From the NCBI GenBank assembly GCA_009921765.1, contig RFXC01000101.1, forward strand, positions 1 to 14,624: a DNA stretch of 14,624 nt, read 5' to 3'. Numbering within the stretch: the first letter of the stretch is position 1; each line of letters begins with the position of its first letter. Position numbers and translations under genes: made by a program. The DNA is from Betaproteobacteria bacterium (GTDB taxonomy: Bacteria > Pseudomonadota > Gammaproteobacteria > Burkholderiales > Burkholderiaceae). Below the pieces are notes generated by a model that searched no databases, was not told the DNA's origin, and saw only the letters and a program-made list of their open reading frames with translations. Of this stretch, positions 1 to 12,600 are shown piece by piece.

Positions 1-640
1 TCGATGGCAAGCCGGTGGTGGCCTGGGTCCAGGTCGGGGCCGCCCCGGCTGTGGCCGCCCGACCCAGCCAGATCGAGGGCGCTGTGGTGCCGAACTCGGC
101 CGGCCCTGACACCGCCAGCATGACGCGGCCGTCGGCGGTCGACGCGACGTCGGTCCAGTTGGCGTTTGGCAATCCGCTCACATCGCGCCAGTTGCGCATC
201 TGCGCATCCGAGATGCGAACCACACCGGTTGTATTTCTCCAACCCTTGTCGGTGGGGCTGTTGACATACTGCTCGCGGATCGCGCGATCGGACGCCATCA
301 CGCGACCGTCTGCCAGCATGAGCACGTCGGTGTATGAATCAGTCGGCGCACCGGCATCAGCCCAGGTCACGCCACCGTTGGCTGAGGCGAGCAGCCCACC
401 GCCGGTCACCGCCGCAACAATCTTCTGGCCATCAGCCGAGATCGCAACCGCGCTGTACTGTCGGTCCTTGGGCGCCGCGGATTCGGTCCAGGTCGTGCCA
501 CCATCGGTGGACAGCCAGATGCCGCCCGGGGAACTGGCGAAGAGCGCCGTGCTGGGCGATGCCACCGCAACTTGGCGGTTACCCGCCACCGCCACATCGC
601 GCCAGCCGCGTACCTGATCCAGTGTGAGGCTTGCGGTGAT
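1..640 (-). repeat. Asp-box (BNR-like) beta-propeller segment, C-terminal copy, cut by the left edge
   Basis: It begins WRDVAVAGNRQVAVAS, close to WRDVALSGTRQVALAS of the middle copy (11485-11845). The Asp-boxes STDGGTTW (488-511) and SANGGVTW (362-385, a variant with Asn for Asp) lie 42 residues apart. The blocks SYTDVLMLADGRVMAS and NWTDVASTADGRVMLAVS continue the blade pattern to the edge. The last in-frame codons read ATTGLPS. The protein runs on beyond the window, so the usual C-terminal type I secretion signal cannot be examined. Confidence 0.82.
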
Positions 641-3600
641 GGTGGCCTGGGCAGTGTTGATGAAGGCGCCATAGGCCACCTCGACTGACAACGGCCGGCT
701 CGCCTCCTTGCTCGTGTAGTTGTAGGTGATCCGCCCTGGCGTGGTGAAGAACGCATTCAGATCGGCGAGCGTGCCGCTGAAGGTACGTTCGGTGTCGCTG
801 CCGCCCACCGTGACGCGATCAGCAGTCTTGGCGCTAACGGCCCCGTCGGGCACGCGCAGCGTCACGGTCAGCTGGCGGTCGGCTGGGCCATCAAATGCGA
901 AGGGGGTGCCGCGGAACAGCAGATTGGCAGGGCCGCCACGCGTGGCGGTAAAGCCCGCCGGGATCGAAACCGTCGGCGCGCCGACGACCGGACCGGTAAA
1001 GGCCGCGAGTTCGGCCGGGATGACGCCGGAGAAATCGAGGATTGAGGCTTCATCGCCTTTTTCGATCATCCGGTTTGCACCCAGCGACCCGATGAACACA
1101 TAGCGATCCACGCCATCACCACCGGTCAGGCGATTACTCCCCTCGAGCGCAAACAACACATCGTTACCCTTGCCACCCGTGAGCGTATTGCTGCCCGGGC
1201 CTGCGATCAACAGATCATTGCCTGCGCCGCCAGTAAGCGAGTCATTGCCGGCACCGCCGATCAGCGTGACCGGCGCCGTGCTGCTTTCCACCGCCTTCAG
1301 CGTGTTGTGGCCTTCCTCGTCAAACGCCATGCCGCCAGCCTGACCGAGAATGATGGTGTCATCCCCGCCACCGCCCTTGGCAAACACGGTCACATCGCTC
1401 AGACGCGAGGCATCGAAGCTGTCGTTACCCTGGCCCAGGTCAACCTCGATACGCTTGACGCCGGTGAATTCACGATAAAACTTGCCGGCAAATTCCACCT
1501 GCACCTTGCCGCCCGAGCCGCTCAGCTTCCAGATTTCGCCTGAGTCGGTGGTGTCGATGTAGGTGCGGTCAGCCGCGCGCGGGCCCGAGAACAGCGTAAG
1601 TACGCCGTTGCTCACACTGCCAAAGCGCGGCTGGATGGTGGGTGCATCGTAGGACAGTTCGAGCAGCTTCAGGTTGAACAACCGTGCCTGCGCGGACACC
1701 TGGAAGGGCGGAATACCGACCTTCCCGTAGACCTTGCCTGTGACGCCGAGTTCCGCATCGAGATCGAACAGGTTGAGCGGGCCGAGGTTCTCGTACATCA
1801 GCATCGTAAGAAGCTCGGAGGCGCGAATCTTGCCGTCGCCCGTGAACTCGGCAAGCGTCACCTGCCCGTTGGCATCACGCTTGACGTTGGCATAGCGGAT
1901 ATCGTTCAGATCGGCATCAATTCCGACTGTGAGTGAGCCACCCAGCCCGAGTTCGGCAACGCCACCCAGGCTCACGCCGCCAGTCAGTCCGAGTTCGAGG
2001 TCGATTCCGAACTCGGGCTTCTCCTTGCCACCTGTGTTCGGTACGAACGAGCCATTGCGAAGCACGGGCAGGGAATAGTCGTTGATGAAGAAGCCATCGG
2101 CGATGTCGAGCAGGTTGTTGGTCTCCATGAACTTCTGGATGCCATACGTGTCAAAGCCGAAGGCGAGGTCCACATAGCCGCGGGCGCTGCCGAAGGCGCC
2201 GATCACGATCTGGATCCAGGAGACAGGCGGGATCGGAACCGGAATCCGTGCGAGTTGAACGTCGAAGCTCACACCGAAGTCGAGCAGCGGCAACTCGTAG
2301 GTGAAGAGCGTGGCGTTGCCGCCACTGAACATCTTCGCCCAGTTGCCGATGTCGAGGATGTAGGGCAGGAACACGAGGCCCGAGCGCTCGGTCGCGCTGC
2401 CGCTGGTCTTGACACCACCCGAGGCTTTGTCGCCGAGTTTGCCGACCTCGAGGGTGAGTTTGTCGAGCACCGACGCGTCACTGCTCGGGCCGGTGCCGAT
2501 CTTGGCTGCCTGGAACCGGAAGTCAGGGCGGCCAAGGTTGTAGAGGCTGCCCAGCGGCATGCCCGAACCGATTGCGGCGAGCGTGCGGACCGCCTCAGGC
2601 ATCTCGAGCGCAAAGCGCACTGCATCGAGGAAGGCCCAGTTGATGGGCGGTGCTTTCGGGTCCTGGAGCGCAACCACCTTGCTGATCACGCCTCGCAGGG
2701 TCGGATCCTCCTTCACCACCTGCTCGAGACCCGGAATGGGCGTGACGAGCGCGTTCACGATGTCCTTGAACGGCGCCACGCCCTTGGCCACCTTGTCAGC
2801 AATCGGCAGCAGCCAGTCCAGCACCGTCGACTTGAGATCAAGCCGCAGGTTTTCGATGTTGATGCGGGGAATCTCGACCTTGCCAGGATCGTCGAGCGAC
2901 CAGCCCCAGTCGAACACAAAATCCGCCTCGAGCTTGGGTAGCCCGGTCGCGGCAAGGAACAGGCCCAACCGCAGATCGGCGTCCACGACAAAGCTCGGCC
3001 GCAAGACCGACAGCCCGTCCGAAAGCACCTTGCCGAGCGTGAGCCGGCCCGCGCCATCGCCCACCACATCGAGCGCAAGGCGGCCCGTGAGTGCGCTGGG
3101 CTGGTGGCCGGGCTTGTTCGGGTCGTGATCGATATCCTTGAGACCGGCTTCAAAGAACAGGAGCTTGCCGCGGCCTTCGAAGGCCGTGATCTTGTCGGGG
3201 TCGCTCGCATCACCGTCAAGGAAGAGGCCCAGATCCAGCCGCAGCTCCGGAACCTTTTCGTCCTGGTTCACGCCCAGATAGAAGCCTTCCTGCGTGGACA
3301 ACCCGAACGAGAAATCGAACGCCCAGCTGATATCGAGCGCAAAGCCGCCATCAACCTTGAGTTCAAAGCCGGGCAGATTGAGATCGAGCGGAATGTCGAG
3401 TCCACCGCCCAGAATACGGCCGCCCAGATCCATGTCGAAGCGGATCGCATCGACCGGACCTTTCGGGAAGGGCATGCCCTTCACCCAGGTCATGAGGCGC
3501 TTGCCCGATACGTCATAGAAGCCGATATCAACATCGGCCTCGTTCACCTTGCCGTCACGGTTGGTGTCCTGCAGGATGCCCAGACCATTGAAGGCGTCAA

Positions 3601-6600
3601 AGAGCGTCTTCTGCAGAATTTCAACCGGCTTGCCGGGTACCGGCAGGCCGTCCTCGCCCAGCAGCGAATTGCGAAGATCAAGCAGCAGCCCGCCGCGCAG
3701 ATCGCCGATCATCGTCCCCACCTCGGCCAGGCCATTGCCGATGAAGGGCAGATCAACATCAAGCGTGGCCTCGAACAGGCTCTGCAGCTCGCCCAACCCC
3801 AGATCGATGCCATCGAGCACCGGCGTCGGGTCGTAGAGCATCTTGAGGAGCGCGTTGTCGGTCGACAGCAGCCGCTCGAAGTCGGGCAGATCGACTTTCA
3901 GGACCGACGGCTCGGCCGCACGCACGCCTGCGATCTGCTCAAAGAGCGCCTGCACCCCACCCGAGCCAAGCGCGGGGTCGGTATAGACGCTCAGATCGCC
4001 CAGCGGAACCGGCTTGCCCTTCAGCATGAGCTTGAGCGGCAGATCGATATCGAACGCGCCTACTGCCGATACCTTGGGCTGACCTTTCTCGAGCGCGACC
4101 CGCAGCGCGGCCGGCGCGAGCGTCTTGATGTCGGCGTCTTCGTCGAGCACGATCGTGCCGTCGAAGATGCCCGCCTCGATCTGTCCCACCTTCAGCTTGA
4201 GCGTGACGCCGCCCGCCTGCACCGACGCGGTGAGGTCGAGCCTCGTGCCCTTGCGGGCGACTGGATCGTAGTCGAGGAGCTGCACGAAAGGCGTACCCGC
4301 AGGCGCGCCGGGCAGTGCAATTCCGATCCCCGCAGAGAGCGCAAGCCCTGCGCTCAGACGACCCGCGGCTGCGCCCGACACATCAAAGATTTCCGCAATC
4401 GCGGGGGGCAGTTCAAACCCATCGCCCGCGAGTTTGAGCAGCGTCTGCAGATCGAGCTTGAGGTTGAACGCTTCGGCGAACTCGAGCGTGTAATTGAGGT
4501 CGATCCGCAGCAGCTTTTTGTCGTTGTCGATTGAAAGATCGAGGAGCGACGGCTCAAGACCGAGCGCCTCCTCGATCAGCCGCTCGGCTTCATCGAGCGC
4601 GCCGGCCGGCGTGGCGCCGGCGGCCTCGATCTTCGCGAGGAAGTTGTCGCCGAAGGCGAGCATCTCGGAAAGCGAGCGTTCGATCACCGGAATCTTCTCG
4701 GTGTAGAACGGCTGATCGCCGATCGCCTCTTCGATCACATCGCCCACCAGGCGGATGCCGCCGATGATGTCGGCAAAGCTGAGCCGGCTCACATCGAAGA
4801 TCGAGCCGAGATCGGGCACCACCGCCACGATCTCCTTGCCGGTCAGCCCGTGCTTGTCCAGATCGGCCTTGTCGGTGATGTCAAAGCCCGAATCGAACAC
4901 GAGCTTGAAGCCGGCCATATTGGCGAAGTCGGGCACATAGACGCCGAGCTCAAGCCCCCGACCGATGTTGAAGCCCGCGCCGCCGCCGGTCTTGAGTGTG
5001 AGATCCCGCATGCGGGCATAGGCATCGCCCGTGATGCCGAACTGCAGGCTGGTGAGGCCCTCGGTGAGCAGCTCATTCAACTTGAAGCGCGCACCGCCCG
5101 CCTGCTTGGGCGTGCGATCGAGTTCGAGCGTGGCCCGGCCCGCGATGTGAAGCCCCGATCCGGTACCCGCGCCGCCGGCAGTCATGCCGAGGAAACCAAG
5201 CTGGGCGTTGACCGCGAGATCCTTTACGTCAGCCGAAAGACTCGCGTCCAGCTTGAAATTGTCTATCGCAAACTCGGGCGCTGCGCCACCGAGGTTGAGC
5301 ACCAGGTCTAGCGTTGAACCGATACCGATTCCCAGGCTTGCGACTGCGGTGGTGGAGAGCGACAGGTCGCCGCCGCCCAGCGCCAAATTGATCGGCAGTT
5401 CGACCGGTGTCAGCGTGGCGCCAAGTGTCACGGGCACCACCAGCTCCTGCGTGAGCGGGCTGAAGGTCGCCTTCTTGTTGCCGAGCAGTCCCGAGCGGTT
5501 GAGCGCATCGACGAACTCGCCCATGGTACGGATCCGCTCGCGCTTCTTGTGCACCTCATAGGCCAGGTCGGATGCGGCGTCGCGGAAGCTGCCGCCAAGC
5601 ACCAGGCTGCTGCCGTCTTCCGCCACATCGATGACCGGGCGCTGCGCACCGGCGATCGTCACATAGTGACCCTTCATCGAGGCCTTGAACTGCCCGGGCG
5701 CGCCAATCAGGGTGTTGCCGCCCGCCTCGACCCGGGCCTTGCCGGTGGCTGAGCCCGTCTCGCCGGGAAGTGCCACCCAGCGCTTGATCGGCCGGTTGAA
5801 ATCGATCTTGTCGATCACTTCGGTCTTGAACACGTCGGCCACATTCAGGACCTCGGACAAGGCGGTGTCGAGGAACGGAAGCTCGCCAAGGCCCAGCTTG
5901 TCCAGATCAACCGTCTTGAGATAGTCCAGCATGTCCGGCAGCGCGAACAGCACATCCTCGATGCGGATTTTCGAGAAGTTGGTGAGCGCCTCCATGCCCT
6001 CGGTCGTGACCGTGAGCGTGCCTGCAAACGGATCACCGCCAACTTTTACGCGCGGGATGGTGGTAGCGCCCTCGCTCAGGTCGATACCTGCGACCGACGC
6101 ATAAACCGGCAGATCAACGCTCAGGTTGTTCGTGCCCGGGATGAGCTTGAATTCGCCGCCGGTGAAGCTGATGGCGCCGCCAATATCAGCCTGCAGCGAT
6201 CCGCGCAGATAGTCCTTCCCGCCAAGGTCCTTGCCGGCGCGGCCGATGCTCACATCGACGGGTCCGAGTGTGGCGGCAAGCACCACATCCTTGGCTGTGA
6301 GCGAGCCCTGGAAGCCCAACCGGTTGAGGTCGAAGGTCGCCTTGAAGCCATTGGACCAGTCGAGTGCGAAATCGAGATCGATATCGGCTTCGAACTTCGC
6401 CTGCACATCGAGCCGGGCATCGAACTTGAGCCCGATCGCATCAAACCCGGCATCGAGTTCGATCGGCAACAGGTCGGTCCCGAGCTTCACCTTGCCCTGG
6501 AAGCCGAACGCCAACCCGTCCTGGTTGAGCGCAAAGTCCAGGCCTGCCGACACGCCCGCCTTGGGCGCCCAGGTCTGATCGAGATACGACTTGAGCCCGG

Positions 6601-9600
6601 CAATCGTCGGGATCCGTAGCGCACCATAGGTGGGCTTGGCGAGCCCGAGCGGCGACTGCCAGGCGCTGTCACGATAGCTGTTCACATAGTGCTGGATGTA
6701 ATCGCCCAGGCTCACCACCGGGGAGAGGTTCAGCACATCGTCGAGCGTCTTGTCGACCACGGGAAGTTTCTCGCCCGCCTCGAGCTCCTTGCGGATGGAC
6801 ACCAGACCTGAGGACAGATCGACCAGTGTTTCACCCAGTACGCCGTCGAGCGAGGCGTCGAGGTTGCTGAGCGAGAAGCGCGTGGCATCGCTCGCGTCAT
6901 CAAACTTGACCTTCACCGATCCCGAACCCACCGAGATCGATTCATCGATCGCGCGACCGGTGCGGTTGAGCGCGAGCGAGACATCGCCATAGAGCGTCAC
7001 GTTGTTGAGACCTGGCACCGGCAACCCTGCCGTGGCCTTGAGATCGAGCGCGAAACCCTCGCCCGGCATCACAAGAGCCATGGTGCCGTCGACAATGCCA
7101 AAACTCATGTCGGCCACGTTGACCGTGGCGGTCAGTTCACTCGCTGCAAGCAGCAGGGTGTTGCCCGACTGACGGAAGGCGATGCTGCCCGAGGCATTGA
7201 AAATCGGCTTCGCACCGGCGCCAGCCGCCGGGTCGGAGAGCGCAATGGTGAGTGTTCCACCGGCTTCGAGTCGCGTGGTCTTGAAGTCGAGGTCGGCCAC
7301 GGTGTTGCCGCGCAGCCGAACCGGCGTCGTGCCGCCTGCCTTGCCGTCGGCATCCAGATCGCCGGCAGTGAAGTCGACTACGCTGCCCTGTAAGGCACCC
7401 GAGCCGGGACCGGTATTGACCGCGAGCATGAGTTGCCCGCCCTCGAGCGTGAGTCCATCGATGCCGTCAAGCGCGGCACGCTCGGCGCCGGCGCGAAGGC
7501 CGATGAAGCTGCCCGCACCCTGCGTATCCTCGAGTAGCATGAGGCCCACCGAGCCGCCCTCGAGCGAGACGCCAACAAAGTCGTCAGTACCGATGCCGGC
7601 ACCGAGCTGGATGTTGACATTGCGCGCCGAGAGCGTGGACACCGTCATCATCCGCGTCTGCGCGACATTTTGTTTGTCCACCACGCTCGCTGAGCGGTTG
7701 CCCAGTCGTGCGAAGGCGAAACTGCCCTGGAGCAGCACCGCCTGCCCGATGGCGATCTTCGCATCCGTGGTGACCGCCACATAGGGACCGGTGCCGCTGT
7801 AGTCGAGCAGCATCGTCTCGTCCTTGCCGGCCACCTGCTTGCCGGTACGCACCGCAATCGCATGATTGACCGCGGCAGTCCCGGAACCGCTGGTGCCCAA
7901 CTCGAGCACCGTCTCGTTCTGAGCCTGGCCCTCTGCGCCAAAGCCGAGGTTGAGTTCAAGCCCGAGGTTGGTCGCGGACAACGTGAGGTCGTTGACCGAC
8001 AGGCCAAAATCGGCGGCATCAAGTGCGATGCTGTCGACCTGCGCCTTGAGCGCAAGCCAGGTGCGGGTGTCGCCTGGTGCGGCGTTGGCAGGCGTCATCA
8101 GCGCCAGACCCAGGTCGAGACCCTGCACATCGATGCCCTGCACCGACGCACTCACGTCGGAGGCGCCGATCAGGAACCCGGTGGCGGCGACGGTACGGCC
8201 GCCCACCTGGATATCGCGATCCTGCTTGGACACCAGAACCGAGCCGCTCGCCTGGAAGACATCACCCACCTTGACGAGCATCGTGCCGCCCACCTCGAGC
8301 ACCTCGCCCTTGAAATCGATCACTGCCGCGGCACTGTTGCCGGCGGCAAGCGAGAGCGAGCGTGCGCCACTCCAGTCGAGCGTCGACCGATTGGCGCGGC
8401 CATCGGCGAGGGTGCCCAAGCCGATATTGGCGGCAAACATCACGTTGCTGCCCGACAGCGTCACGCCCAACGACTGGGTGCCGAGAATCGCGACCGACTC
8501 GGCCTGACCGCGCACGGAGAGCCAGCTGCGCGAGTCGCCGATCGCCGAGGACTGGGCCAGTACCAGACCGAAATCGAGATTCTTCATCTCGACGCCGATC
8601 GCATCGGCATCAGCCGAAGTGGCGAGCCGCGCCGAGATGTCGGCGCCAGTGATCACCATGAGGCGGGCATCGCGCACCGTGTCGCCGCCCGAAAGCGTGA
8701 CGTCTTTTCTGTACTGCTCGAAACCCAGCGTTCCGGACAGCGACAGGAAATCGCCCACCGACGCAGCGACCGTGCCGTAGGCGCGAATCGACTCGCCACG
8801 CTTGCCGTCCGCGACCAGATTGAGCGTGCTCTGCGGACCGGTCCGGATCGCCACCGGCTTGCCGGCATCGGCCATCGCCTTGAAGTCGATCACATGCGCG
8901 TCGGCGCCAAGGCCTGCGGCCAGCCCCTCGACCTGGTTGACCTCGACAAACAGCTCGGTTGCCGACAGCTTGAGCATCGGCACACCCACCACCTCCACCG
9001 CTGCAGTGCGTGCGGTGAGTGCGGTCCAGGTTGCGCCTTCAAGCGAGACGCCTTTGGCATTTGTCGCGCCTGGCTCCGCATAGAAGAGGCCCAGCGCCAG
9101 ATTCGCATTACCAAGCGACAGGCCGATCGCATCGGCATTGCGGGTGTCGGTATCGTCGATCCTGCCGTCTTTATTGCTGTCGACGCGATAGGGCCCGTTC
9201 AGGCCCGCGAAGGCCTCGACCTGCGAGGCACCGATCGACAACACTTCGACGGGTACGGTACTGCCGTCCGCGAGCTTCACCGAGGTGGCCCGCTTTTCGA
9301 ACGCAGCCGTGCCGTCGAGATAGACGTAGTCGCTGATCGCGATATGCACATCGGCGGAGACCCGAAGCAGCTCGCCATCGGCGCCCGCCATCGACATCCG
9401 CCGCTGCGAATCGGGGCCGGTCACGACATCGAACGCGCTCTTCGCGAAGTCGATCACCTGGCCGCCCTCACGGCCGGGCAGGTTGACCTGAACCCCGATG
9501 TCTGTGACCGCGATATCGATCGCGTCGATGCCCAGCAGGCGGGCCGCGCCGGCGTCTGCCTCGATCCCGATCCGGGTCGGCAACGGCGCGTCTGCCGTCG

Positions 9601-12600
9601 CCAGGTTCGTGGCAAAAATTCCGGTGCCGTCGGCCGTTGCAATCAGGCGACCGCCGTTGGCCGTGAGCGCAAGCGCTGTCCAGTTCTGGCCCGCCGACGA
9701 CATCACCAGCCGCCAGTTGGACCCGCCATTGCTCGATACCCAGATACCCCCCTGCTCACCGCGCGCAGCCGCGGCCATCTGCTTGCCATCGGCCGAGACC
9801 GCCACCGCTGTCCAGTCGCGCGCAGACTCGGCGGCCTGCCAGCGCCAGCCGGGCACAGTGGTGTCAGCCACATACAGGCGACCATCCGTGGCCGCCGCAA
9901 GCAGCCGCTCGCCCTTCGCATCGGCAGACACCGAGGCCCAGGCGAGGTTCAACGGCAGGCCCCGGCTGACAGTGATTTCCTCGACCTGCAAGGCCCCATT
10001 CGCCGCGACATTGGCGCGCACCAGCAGGCCCGGCGCGCTACCGAAGGTTTGCGGGCCCGCGGCGGCAATGAAGCTGCTGGTGCCCGCCGCGTCGTTGACC
10101 GCGTACGGCGCAACCGCCACCCAGTTTGCATTGCGGATCGCAGCCGGCGCCGCATTGACAAAGCCCTGCGCCAGATCGGACTGGCTCACCTGCAACGCCC
10201 CGCGGAGCGGCTCGAAGTCCGCCGCCCGGGCCACGGTCACCCGTCCGCCCTGGCTGGTGGTGGTGCCAGTCAGCGTAAAGGTCTGATCAACTGTCTTGCC
10301 CTTCAGGACCAGCACGCCGCCGCTCAGCAACGGATCGACCACCGTGCCAGCGGCGGCGGGCTTGGTCGTCACCAGCTTGGTGAGTTCGTCTTTGACCTTC
10401 TGGTAGGTGGCCTTCTCCTTGGCTCCCAGCTTGTTGTCGGTCTCGAACTTGGCGATCGCGGCATCCGTGAGGATCTTCCGATTGGCCTGCGCCAGGCGCT
10501 CGGCGTCAGCGCTGAAGCTCACCGACCCGCCCGTGAGTAAGCCGAGCGCAAATGCGCCGCTCGCGTAGCGGCTGTCGGAATAAAACAGCGTGAAGAGCCG
10601 CTTGGCAATGTTCTCCTGGACTTGTGCGGCGGTGGCCACGCCCCCTTTGTCATCCATGCCGACCTTGAAGTCGGAATCGACCAGCGTGTAGACGACCGGG
10701 TTGGTGGTGACGCCCGAAATCGTGATCTTGTCGCCTACCACCCAGTTGCCTGACAGGCCGACCGCGTCGGTCTGAACACCGAGGCTTCCCTGCGTCGCCT
10801 GCGCCACAATTCGGCCCGAGCTGCCGGATGTGATGGCGAACCCGATCGACTTCCAGCCGCCGCCCGCGCTCGCCGGCTGACGCGCGTCGAGCTTGAGCAA
10901 GTTGCCGCTGGTGCTCGCAAGCGCTCGCCCATCCGGCATGGCGTTGATGAGGTTGCGAAGCTTGATCGCGATGTTGGCCTGGACCAGCGCATCGCCCGAC
11001 AGACCGAAGGTCGCGGAATTGGGCCAGAAGTCGCCACTGACCACCTTGTAGGCGATCTCGCCTTGTGCCAGCCCGCTCACCCGGATGGTCTGGCCAGGCA
11101 GCCATGTACCGGTGATCGCGAATAGCGAGGCGGTTGTCATGCTCGAGGCAGGCGCGACACTCGCTAGCCGTCCGGCACGCGACAGCGCGGCATAGGAAAA
11201 CTCATACCAGCCGCCACCTTCGGCGACCGGCTTGCGCGCGGTGAGCGTGATGGTGGCGCCGCTGCCCGCGGCAATCGCGTTCGAACCCGAGGCTGCGTTG
11301 ATCGCGGCACGAAGCTTGGCCGCGATATTGGCAAGCGCCTGCTCGCTGCTCGCGCGGAATCGGGAGCCCTTGCCGTCTGAGGTCAGGTCGTTGGCCGTGA
11401 CCTGATAGGTGATCCGCTGATCGGCAAGCCCGCTCAGGGAAATGAAGTTGCCCACCGCGAATTCGCCCGACAGGGTCAGCACATCGAGACTGCGACGGCC
11501 TGCCGAATCGACCGCCATGACGCGGTCATTGGCGAGTACCGCAACATCGGTGTAGGCATCACTTCGGGCGCCCGATACCGCCCAGGTCTTGCCGCCGTCG
11601 CGCGACACCACCACCGGACCGTTTGCCACCACGGCCGCAACCGTGTCGCCGTCAGGCGAAATCGATACCGAGTCATAGGCAAGACCGGTGGGCGCAGAGC
11701 TTGCGGTCCAGGTGATGCCGCCATCGGTCGACAGCCAGATGAGTTGCGTGGTGCCGCCCGCCGCGCCGCTTGCAAGCGCGACCTGCCTCGTGCCTGACAA
11801 CGCCACATCGCGCCAGGCGAGCTTCTGGTCAAGCGTCGAGCGGATTACCTCGCGCTCGGTTCCGACCACCAGACCGAACTCGACGCCCGCAAGCGAGAAG
11901 CCCACCGCATCGGGGCCCGGTGTGTCATCGCTGTCAATGGTGCCGTCCTGGTTGCTGTCGATCAGCGGACCGCCATTCAGGCCGGCGAAGGCCTGCAGGT
12001 CGGTGCCGCCCACCGTGAGCACATCGTGGCTCACGCGGCTTCCGTCGGCCAGCACCAGGTCACGGGTCGACTTCTCGAAGCCGAGGGAGCCGCCCACGTA
12101 GAAGAACTCTCCGACCCGGATCTCGACATCACCGACCGCCCGCAGCAGGTTGCCGCGATCGCCCTGGACATCAAGCCGGTAGAGCGCGCTCGCGCCCGTT
12201 GTGGGGTTGGTGCCGACCACAATGTCCTGCGGACTCGCGCGGAAGTCGATGACGCGCCGCGCGGGATCAACGGTGTTGGGCAACCCGAAGACCTGATTGG
12301 CCTCCACCGACAGGCGCCGCGCCGACAGATCGATATCCGGACCGCCCACAAACTCGATGGCATCGGCGCCGGCCTCCAGGCCTACCCACGTGACCCCGGC
12401 AAGGCCCGCTGGTGCGGTGCCACGCGGCGTGAGGATGGCAAGTGCGAACCGACCGTCTTCCAGCGAAAAGCCGCGCGCTGCCGCGTTGGGCGTATCCGCC
12501 GCGGTGATCTTTCCATCGGCATTGCTGTCAATGAGATAGGGGCCATCCACGCCGGCAAACACATTGATGTCATCGCCGCCGAAGCTGAGCGCATCAACCA

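Larger units (their letters stand above)
1628..7130 (-). other. Long beta-rich region with amphipathic strands and LPxxDxxL motifs
   Basis: About 1,830 residues without a domain I can name. It is dominated by strands alternating hydrophobic and polar or acidic residues (for example ARLDVQAKFEADIDLDFALD near 6400, or LPGFELKVDGGFALDIS near 3360). These are separated by helical stretches around recurrent motifs: KLPVVDKTLDDVL (6731-6769), ELPFLDTALSEVL (5846-5884), KIPVIERSLSEML (4658-4696) and PVEILQKTLFDAF (3590-3628). The two strand-rich stretches at about 6300-6500 and 3250-3450 resemble each other (FALDWSNGFKATF and FALDISWAFDFSF), which suggests long-period repeats of roughly 300-400 residues. 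EF-hand-like loops recur at 3533-3568 and about 1810-1880. The C-terminal end holds FGFDTYGIQKFM and DIADGFFINDY, which look like conserved signatures. An extended solenoid or beta-taco-like fold is one guess. Confidence 0.6.

Noticed and set aside
3104..4534. A 476-codon plus-strand open frame
   Set aside because: Antisense shadow of the beta-rich region, in the same register effect as the 892-codon frame. The opposite strand has an EF-hand loop and hydrophobic/acidic strand alternation.
7862..10540. An 892-codon plus-strand open frame
   Set aside because: It is exactly in antisense register with the minus-strand coding frame. It is open only because TTA, CTA and TCA codons are rare in this GC-rich gene. 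Its product is rich in His and Arg with no domain, while the opposite strand encodes clear EF-hand units and Asp-boxes.
11485..11845. Sialidase or other BNR-family enzyme
   Set aside because: Asp-boxes are present, but they are only structural motifs. No arginine triad, FRIP-like motif or catalytic Asp/Glu/Tyr set can be identified.
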